From assembly GCA_031002005.1 (NCBI GenBank), contig CM061918.1, forward strand, positions 65,196,531-65,260,530: DNA of 64,000 nucleotides, written 5' to 3'. Made by a program: the position numbers and the translations under genes. The notes beneath the pieces were generated by a model. It saw nothing but the letters and a program-made list of their open reading frames with translations, did not search any database and was not told the DNA's origin. Below are positions 56,486 through 64,000 of this stretch, piece by piece; the stretch's first letter is position 1; every line of letters starts with the position of its first letter. Source of the stretch: Vandiemenella viatica. Lineage: Eukaryota > Arthropoda > Insecta > Orthoptera > Morabidae.

Positions 56486-58249
56486 AGCAAAAAAAAAAAA
56501 TAATGTATTGCTTAAGTAGTCACAATTAATAATTAGCAAACTTTCATTGATTTGCACTAAGTTTGTTATTGAGATAAGTGAACATGTTAGAAATATGAGA
56601 ATAGGAATTAAAGTAAAAATAAATAGCATTAATGTTAACAGTATTTATTAAATAAACTTACATGTATTGCTTAATATAGTAGAGAGAAAAGGCTGCTGAG
56701 ATGAATATCTTTGGGTGTAAGTCAGCAGAGTATAAAAATCAGTAAGTATTACTGTGAGCAATAAAAACTTTATCTTACATTTCACAAAAATATACTGATA
56801 TCTGGATGATAATTGCACAACTGGCCAACTTCAAAATGTGCATAGCACATTATGATATCCCCTGTGAAATGCCACAGGATAGACTAACAATATAACAGTA
56901 ATAATAATAATGATAATTATGAATAGTTCATTACTGAATAATATGTTCTAATACAAATACATATCATTCATTTTCTGAACATTATGGGATATATACAAGC
57001 AAATTAATACAACTCAGTTCTTTTACAATGATAATTTTAACATTGTTTTTGTACGGCAATATTGGAATATTATGTTTCATGAAGTGACATCAACGAAGAT
57101 GTTAAAATAATTACATTGGAAAAAGTGTCTAGTACTTTTTAACAAATACTTAAAACCCAATCTAAATAAGAAGAATAATGGCTACCACATTTCTTTCAAA
57201 TTTCTTGACACAGATTATATTATGAACAAAATCAATATTTGTGTACACAACTAAGTAGAATAAATATATAGGAGAAGCCTATGAAGAGAATATACTGTAT
57301 AGATTACAGCTTTATATCAGTTGTGATTTATATCAGTCAGTAATATTTCAGAAAAGACTCTAATCATGGTATTTAGTCAGAATGAGATATTAGATTTAAG
57401 CAAATTGTAAAATAATTTGCCTCTTATAACACTTTTCATTGCATTATCTCAAAATAAAACAGAAAAAAATATCTAGTGATTTTTATCTTAAGGTAATAAT
57501 AAAGCAGAAGATTTTTGAACAAGTGATTCAAAAATAATATTGGTAACCAGTCTAAATATGCATGTTGTTACGTATGTGACTTTAGTGGTATTTCAATTTC
57601 TATTTTCTGTGATTCACTTTTTATTAAATAAAGCCTGATTGTCATATTTTAACCTCAGAAAAATTGTGTATATTGTTTAATATAAGTTGCATGAAGATAG
57701 AAGAGTTTTATGAAAATACTATGAACATTATGACAGGCATGTTCAGCTTCAAGTTAAACATTATTTTGCTTTGCATTGGCAGTTTTATAATACAATTTCA
57801 GTTGCTACACTAGTGAATGATTAGTACGACCATGCCTGTCAGTGTAAACATAGTGCTAATAATGTTGCTATAGATTTAATGGAACTGATGGTACCAAATA
57901 AGATAATAAAAAATAAAAAAAAAAAAAAAACCCTCAGATTCATCTGCTTCTCTGATCCTAGTTACAATTTAGATGTGAAAGAACAAAACAAGGACATTAA
58001 AGTGAGACTTACAATTATTATAATTACACCTGAGGATTCTTGATACCATAAAATTTCTAACTTGGTTAGAAACATTATTAAAACTGCAATAATTGTGAAA
58101 AGGAAACTTTATGGATACTCATATAAACAGTTTTCTATAATCTATCATCAATCTAAATCAGAATGATATGATCATGTTTTGATGTCAAGTTCTCCTAAAC
58201 GTGTTACGTGGATTTAAGCATCCTTAGATCTTGATTGACAGAAAACTCA
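56486..58249. other. Intergenic, nothing recognised
   Basis: AT-rich, with scattered A-runs. No gene supported. Confidence 0.55.
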
Positions 58250-58578
58250 TTGACCACAAAAAAAAAGACCACAACACATTCTGGTTTCTTTAAACTGGCC
58301 ACATCATGTTGTGGCTTATCAGTGTCTAATTCTTTGTGTTCACGATGAATTGGTCCAGTGTCTTTGGAAATTTAATATACATAATTCTTCTTACCCATCA
58401 CATTACAAGCCTCAAAAATGTTGCCATGTGTGGAAAATGCGACTAGATCAGATGCAAATTTCACATTGTGGTTTTTTTTAGCTAGCCACAATGTGTTCTG
58501 TGTGTTTTTTGTAATTGCCATAATGTGTTTTCAAGAAATCAGAATGCGTTGTAGTCTTTTTTTTTCACACAATGAGCA
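58250..58578. mobile_element. About 330-bp inverted-repeat element (MITE-like)
   Basis: The first ~45 bp (ACTCATTGACCACAAAAAAA then GACCACAACACATTCTGG) are the imperfect reverse complement of the last ~45 bp (CAGAATGCGTTGTAGTC then TTTTTCACACAATGAG). Extra copies of CCACA.TGTG words fill the interior. No coding potential. Confidence 0.8.
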
Positions 58579-59164
58579 TACCGGATATAAAGACGATAGT
58601 GTATGAGAAGTTATATCCTGAGTGTTTGTGCTGATCTGGGTAATATATATATATATATACAGCTGTTCAAAGGAAGTCATGTCTCCAGTTTAGTATTAAC
58701 CAAAGCCAATACTGCTTTGGTGACTAACAACATACAATTTGCGTACTATTACGGTATGGGGTAGAAGGTGTATGAGAAGCTACATAAATGCTGCTCCTTT
58801 TCTAGTAACTGGAAACAACAAAAAAAAACAAAAAACCTGTAAAATATCACAGAACTGGTGTGTGAGAGATAGTGTTCTGAGAATTCTATTGATCACACCA
58901 TTCCTGCCTTGGCAACTGAAAAAATGAGCAACCTACAAAGTCGCGGAACAACTTCTCTTTGAGAAGTCATCTTAAAAGTTGTATTGAGAACTCACATCCT
59001 GATAGTTCAAGTAATGGGTGCTGTTCCTCTTCTCATGGTTAGAAACGACAAGTAGCCTGTAGACTGTAACATAACAGCACAAAGATGCTTGGAAACTAGG
59101 TTGCAATTGTCATTAATGAGTGATTCAAATGTCACAGAGCAACTGATCTGAGGTGTTGGCAGAT
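58579..59164. other. Downstream flank of the Q-rich gene
   Basis: Contains a short TA run (58642-58659). No clear polyadenylation signal for the reverse-strand gene was found close to its stop codon. Confidence 0.5.
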
Positions 59165-59425
59165 CTACTGATCGGTGCCATTCCTCCTCTGGTGGTTGAG
59201 ACCGAGGACTTTGGACACAATGTCGACGTCTTCTCTGGTGGGGCCTCCAGCCACAAAATTCTGCCTCCCGGAAGCCGCGGCCAGCTGGCGCTGCCTCTGA
59301 AGCCGCTGGAGTGTTGGTGTGATGGTGTCATACTGCTGGAGTGGCTGGAAGCCAAATGACAGCTGTTGTTGTGGCCGGAAAGACAGTTGGTTGGCTTGGA
59401 ATGAGCCACCTGGTCGCTGGAATGC
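59165..59425 (-). CDS. Q-rich protein, terminal exon
   Basis: On the - strand a good acceptor (TTTTACACGTTCCAG) opens an exon in phase 0 that encodes 86 residues and ends at TAG (59165-59167). It begins AFQRPGGSFQANQLSFRPQQ and is rich in Gln, Phe and Ser, with a repeated F-[GQR]-x-Q flavour. It then has a charged stretch (LQRLQRQRQL) and a less biased tail containing REDVDIVSKVLGLNHQRRNG. Local GC is much higher than in the surroundings, as expected of coding DNA. I do not recognise the family. The composition would suit a secreted structural protein or a low-complexity nuclear protein, but no signal peptide or domain is available to choose. Confidence 0.75.
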   Translation of the reverse strand, partial: AFQRPGGSFQANQLSFRPQQQLSFGFQPLQQYDTITPTLQRLQRQRQLAAASGRQNFVAGGPTREDVDIVSKVLGLNHQRRNGTDQ

Positions 59426-60620
59426 CTGGAACGTGTAAAATGGATCAGTTTGGATTTACTGGTGTTGCAGAAGGTGTTTGTCCCATCGTAGCAAAATGCT
59501 GAACGATCAAATATTGCACTAAAGTAAGAGAAGCTGAGCTATGCTCCTACATTGATTTCACGAATTTTCAACTGGATAAATTTTGCAACGCATAACGTTT
59601 CAACAGCTTCCTTTTTCACCTCCACCTAATGAAGTAATATACCGAAGCATGTTCTACCAAAATATCCGACCTCAAGTGAGTCCTTTCGTTTATGTCTGTT
59701 CCTATTTTGAAGCAGTCCTAAACTTACGATAAAGTTAAGATTTGATACACATTTTTTCCCCTCGTTGGTATATATACAGGTGGTTAGTTGTGGTCACATA
59801 CGTGCTCCCCCAATAAATTAAAAAAAAAAAAGTGGTCACATACGCCACCAGCTACCGTAGCTGGTCGCCTATTGACCATAGTATTGTCTCTGTAATTGAC
59901 CATCTGTACATATACGTAGGACTGTACGGCAAACATAGAGAATATAAATACATAAATATTCAAACAAACCACTAAATACTTAGAAAATATAGAAGCAAAA
60001 AGACAAAATACAGAAAGACAGGCCACTCTGGATACAGTAATGCCTAGAACATGGCAAAAACATAAGGTGCAACTTAGCATTGTATACAACCCAGTATAAT
60101 TTAGTACACGAAAAATAGAGGGTTTTTTTTTTCACCATTAAGGTCATCCTAGATGACCATAGGCCTGGTTTTTCCCATAAAAGAGCATAAAAAAAGGTGT
60201 CCCCCAAAACATCCCTCACCTTACAATAAATAGTAAAGCCACTGAGGCAACGACACAAACACAAAAAAGTTCATGAGGCAGTGAGATAAATTATCGCAAT
60301 GCTCTTCCGACTACTTATCTGATTAAGAAATTGAAGTAGGCTGCTTAAACGTCGTGAGTAGGAGTAGCAGAATTTATCCAGCTGAAGACCTGTGAAATCT
60401 ATGTAAACGCAGTACACCGGGAAAGAGTTAGTTCTCAAATAAGCTGTAGGCTACTTGTCTGAGGTATTATACAGAACTTAAAAGGCTATAGCCGAAAATG
60501 AGATATAAAAAGGATGACATTTACCAATACGAATATAGAAGATTTAAAAAAATGACTTCAAAAATTTAAGTAAAAATAATTTTATGGATAATATCTAGAT
60601 TGCGATACCGCTGCAACCAC
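59426..60620. other. Intron of the Q-rich gene, left part
   Basis: No exon supported. Small hairpins occur at 59847-59865 (ACCAGCTACCGTAGCTGGT) and 60143-60159 (GGTCATCCTAGATGACC), and TGGTCACATACG occurs twice (59792, 59833). Confidence 0.5.
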
Positions 60621-61822
60621 TTACCGCTTCGCGATGTAAACACTTCCGGATGGAGAGATTATGACGTCACTATGTGGCAGAACGAAGAACAAGGGTTTAT
60701 AGATTACTCTCTGTGAGTAAGAGGTTGCTATGGTAACAGTTGGCTATCAACGAGAGCTAGCGTGAGAGCATAGACACGAGTTGGAACGTGAAGTTATTGA
60801 TAAAAGAACCTGCAATCTTCGGAGTTAAAGTATATGATTGAACTTTAATAAATGTTAATTAATTCTCAGACAAGTTTACTCCATTATTTAAATAAAAATT
60901 TAATAAAGTAAAAATCAAATCGGCACGAACTACAAATGAAAGGTGACATCGGAAGAAAAGCAATATAAAGTAGAACAACAATCTTCATAAAAAGATAAAT
61001 ACGACCGAACACAAGAAATACGACATGAAGTGTGACATAAAATGCGACAACTACTTTGCAGAATGTGACGTATTCAGGCTTTGATCGATTTGTGAATACT
61101 CGTTAAACCATAGAACGTAACCAATAGTACTAATTATAAAAAAAATACGGATTGGAAAAGTTACAGATAATTATTACTTGCACAATTAATAATATTATTA
61201 AAATACCAACAACATTCCAAACTGATAATTGAAATTCATTAGTAACGTTCCATAATGTCGGTTCCTGTAATGTTAACATTATTAGCCACAATTTCATTGA
61301 TTTGTATTTGATTATGTTCTGTATTTCCTCACGTGGCTGAAATACCTATTAAAATCATTCATACGACATAAAATATTTAAAAAAAAGATTTCGTCAATAA
61401 TCATTTGCGTTTTGGTTGTAATGCAGCCTGGACTATACTAACAGAGATAGATGCGATTTGGAAATTGCGTATCAACAATATCATGTGCGACGGTTACGTT
61501 TCACAGTGGTCCAGGCTGCATTAAGACACAAACGACAGTAACAGCGATATATACGACATAGGTATCCGCAATAAGGTGTTCAATAGTTACGTTTCGGTGT
61601 GGTGCAGGCTGCATCGAAACCTCATCGCTAATGAATTTATTCCTGTACTATTGGTGCAAAATTAACGATTTCACGATAAGAGATGTATTAGCGATGGACT
61701 ACTTTCCGTGGATGGCCCCGTTAGTGACATTTAAAGCTGCGCGTGGAACGTATACGTCATATTCAGCAACGTGGTGACGTCATACTCTCTCCAGACGGAA
61801 GTGTTTACATCGCGAGGAGTAA
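60621..61822. mobile_element. 1.2-kb TIR element in the intron
   Basis: Terminal inverted repeats of about 50 bp. On the left, TTACCGCTTCGCGATGTAAA then CACTTCCGGATGGAGAGA and TATGACGTCAC (60621-60670). On the right is the imperfect complement (61774-61822). The interior is non-coding on inspection and contains an iterated block around TCCAGGCTGCAT: inverted at about 61428 and direct at about 61509 and 61597. A target duplication could not be fixed. It is likely a non-autonomous DNA transposon. Confidence 0.82.
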
Positions 61823-61861
61823 AAGCAGTTGAAGTTTTATATCAGTACACAAAGTTCTTAC

Positions 61862-61987
61862 CTGGCTGTTGAAGCTTGTTTGCTGTTGCTGAGGTGTGAA
61901 CCCCAGAGACGACTGTACCAGGATGTTGTTGTTGTTGTTGGTTGTCAGCGATGGCAGCTGACGCTGGAACGAGGAAGACTGCAGCTG
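61862..61987 (-). CDS. Q/N-rich protein, internal exon
   Basis: On the - strand the acceptor GATTGTTGTTTTGCAG is followed by exactly 42 codons and the donor CAACAGCCAG|GTAAGA. The exon encodes QLQSSSFQRQLPSLTTNNNN, then NILVQSSLGF and TPQQQQTSFNSQ. Both ends are phase 0, which matches the terminal exon at 59425, so the two can be joined directly. The AAC and CAA/CAG runs could vary in length between individuals. A NAGNAG sequence at the acceptor allows a one-Gln difference in splicing. The gene continues to the right beyond 62 kb, with no further exon identified in this window. Confidence 0.7.
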
Positions 61988-63095
61988 CTGCAAAACAACA
62001 ATCACGAAACATCTCAACATCAAGATTTTCAGAAACATGTATCAGATTTACCAGCGACAAATGAATGTTTTTGGCTGTAATTTCGATCTAAACGCGGTCG
62101 TAGACAGTTCTGTTTTCCACAATGAAGTTAACCAATGATTTTTCTTTTTAGCGTTCAGTACCCAATGAGAAAAGGAGCCCTATTGCTGACGCTCCGTTGT
62201 CTACCCGTCTGTCACAGACTTCTAGTTACGTGTTTCGTTTACGCAAATCAAATATCGTCACAAAAATTATATTCCGTCGGATTTTCATGGAAATAAGATA
62301 AAAAAATAAGTATTCATTACACCAGCGTGTGATGTATAGATGTTTAGAGCACCTTAATTGTATAACTGTAAGTGGTCGCCAAATGGTCAATTTTAAACAA
62401 TTTTTGATTTTGGCTCATTAAAAAAAAAAAAAATATGTCAGTATGAACAAGGAAGTTGAGTTTTACTCCAAAACTGACAAAATACTCTGTTTAAACGACA
62501 AATACTAAAAACTTTAAGTTGTCAGTGAAAAACGCAAATTTTTTAGTTACTTTACCATATGTTAGCAGTGCTCTTAATTCAGACTGCATTGCATCCTAAT
62601 ATGCTTAAAGTAAATTTTATTGGAACTGAAGTATTGAACTGCATAATCTGAAAAAGATCAAACATTGCAACAACAACAACAAGCGACTGCCTTCTAAATT
62701 GTCATATTTGAGATATCTACTAAGATTGTAAGAAAACGGAACGAGAACTGCGTGTGACTTGATTCGCACTTGGCCAGACATGCTCTTTTTTTCCGACGGG
62801 TTAAGAGACTGCCACTTGCAATGAGCGGATTGACTGCTGAACCGTGCGTTCTTTAAAGTAAATCTTTTTCAAATAAACAATTTCTACTGCATACCTAATT
62901 TCCATTGCGTTAGGGCTTTCTCACCCACACACATTACATTGAAATAAATTATGCGTACTGATATACTAAAATCTGTTAATCAAGAATATCTGCCTTTATT
63001 ATATTCCCAGTTGCTTAGGCGCGCCATGTATGGTTAGAAAATCTTTGACCATTTACTGGAGCCTAGATAACTGGAAGTTGCAGTAAATCAAGGAT
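61988..63095. other. Upstream intron or flank of the Q-rich gene
   Basis: No additional exon could be supported on the - strand. AT-rich, without a clear repeat. Confidence 0.5.
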
Positions 63096-63755
63096 TTGAT
63101 TTGATTTTTTATTGGTCCATTTGGTCAATTTAAAGTACAGGTGTACATACTGACATTAGACAAGTCATTTTAATGAATTGATGATACATATACTTATGAG
63201 ATGATGGGATTTCTACAGGGATTTGTACAGATGATGGATAATATGATGACAGACAAGTATACATGCAGACAAGATACAAAGTTAATATTCTTAGAATATT
63301 TTTTATGAGTCCATATATTCACCAATAGAGTAAAAACTGTGTCTCACTAGAAATGCCTTTAGTTTTATTTTAAATGAGCTACAGGAAGCATTTTTTTACA
63401 TCCTCTGGGATTTTATTATAGAGTGCTATTCCAGAATTTAAAATACTTTTTTGATATGTTGTAGTCCTGCAAAATTTTTTGTGGATGTCTGAATGCCCTC
63501 TAGAGAAGCGATTATGTAGCATATTATTTTTTTTATTATTTTGTTGTTTTTTTAAGAGATACTCTCTTGTGAAGATGATTATTTCATAGATGTACAGGCA
63601 TGGAACATTTAGTATGGCAAGGTTTATGAAATGTATTCGACATGATTCTGATCTTTTTAGGCAACATATGTTTCTCATTGCTCGTTTTTGCATCCTAAAT
63701 ATATTGGTGCTTTGTAAATAACTAACGAAATTACCTTTTCCTGTAGACACCATAC
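63096..63755 (-). pseudogene. 3' end of a CR1/Jockey-like LINE
   Basis: The reverse-strand frame 63379-63753 encodes the C-terminal part of ORF2: IFRMQKRAMRNICCLKRSES, INLAILNVPCLYIYEIIIF, then FCRTTTYQKSILNSGIALYN and KIPEDVKK. The 3' end is the TGATTTGATTTTTTATTGG run at about 63096 on the + strand, a short TCAAA-like tail. It lacks everything upstream of the RT end. Confidence 0.88.
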
Positions 63756-64000
63756 ACTATTACCTTCGTTTTATTTGCTATGAGCCAGAAACAAACTGAA
63801 ATAACTACACTAAAATTATTGAAATTGTATTTGTTCCAGCTATTAGGTGGTTTTATCCAAATAGAAGAATGAACCACATGCGGATAACAAGAAGCTCTGA
63901 ACTATAAACTGTAGCGCCGCTACCACCTGGTCTGATACATATATAACACATCTGCTATATTTATAATTGAATACACAGTAGATGCAAGCATATTGTTTAG

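Noticed and set aside
59125..59409. 94-codon reverse-strand frame starting with Met
   Set aside because: It is a shadow of the Q-rich exon in a different frame. The exon frame has better composition, a splice acceptor and a phase-matched partner exon.
61980..62080. Extension of the Q-rich exon to the right (open frame to 62038 on the - strand)
   Set aside because: Sequence upstream of the acceptor is pyrimidine-rich and non-Q-rich, fitting an intron better than coding DNA.

Overview
The window looks like a piece of an AT-rich, repeat-dense insect nuclear genome. Genes are spliced, with GT-AG introns up to about 18 kb. The interspersed repeats are non-LTR retrotransposons (CR1/Jockey-like, I/Jockey-like and RTE-like), mariner, Tc1 and hAT relics, foldback elements and a tRNA-derived SINE. 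From recollection, that SINE resembles one frequent in Orthoptera and related orders, so a polyneopteran insect is my best guess, but this was not tested. I see no prokaryotic, organellar or viral block. Two host genes can be supported, and they converge. The first, on the + strand, encodes a leucine-rich-repeat protein of the F-box/LRR type. Its exons are at 21984-22294 (with an alternative copy at 3525-3835), 40656-40829, 41025-41198, 43020-43247 and 47939-48098, and they join in one frame of 349 codons including the stop. The 5' end (F-box or start codon) is not identified. The second, on the - strand, encodes an unrecognised Gln/Asn-rich protein. Its exons are at 61862-61987 and 59165-59425 (terminal), and the rest of the gene lies beyond the right edge.

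Layout: 1-8432 is the first copy of a large segmental duplication that contains one LRR exon. 8433-9432 is a 1000-N assembly gap. 9433-18011 is the spacer between copies: a LINE with an open RT frame, a second LINE fragment, a mariner relic, and a dispersed repeat split by a CpG-rich insert. 18012-26998 is the second duplication copy, carrying a later LINE insertion with clean target-site duplications. 27000-40200 is transposon-dense intron: a SINE, a reverse-strand LINE broken by a 1.7-kb insertion with a 19-bp target duplication, a Tc1 relic, another LINE holding a near-perfect hairpin element, and a palindromic foldback element into which a hAT transposon has jumped. 40650-48100 holds the last four LRR exons with more transposons between them. 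48100-59160 is intergenic and includes a 189-bp satellite. 59165-62000 is the Q-rich gene, with a 1.2-kb inverted-repeat element in its intron.

The two most interesting points follow. First, the duplicated 311-nt LRR exon has the same splice phases in both copies, and including both would break the frame, so the duplication could create mutually exclusive exons. Second, a dispersed foldback/terminal-repeat family carries a hairpin followed by CGAAATATTG. It resembles a worn hammerhead-like core, and one palindromic copy has a 14-bp target duplication and a one-sided extension, features that recall Penelope-like retroelements.
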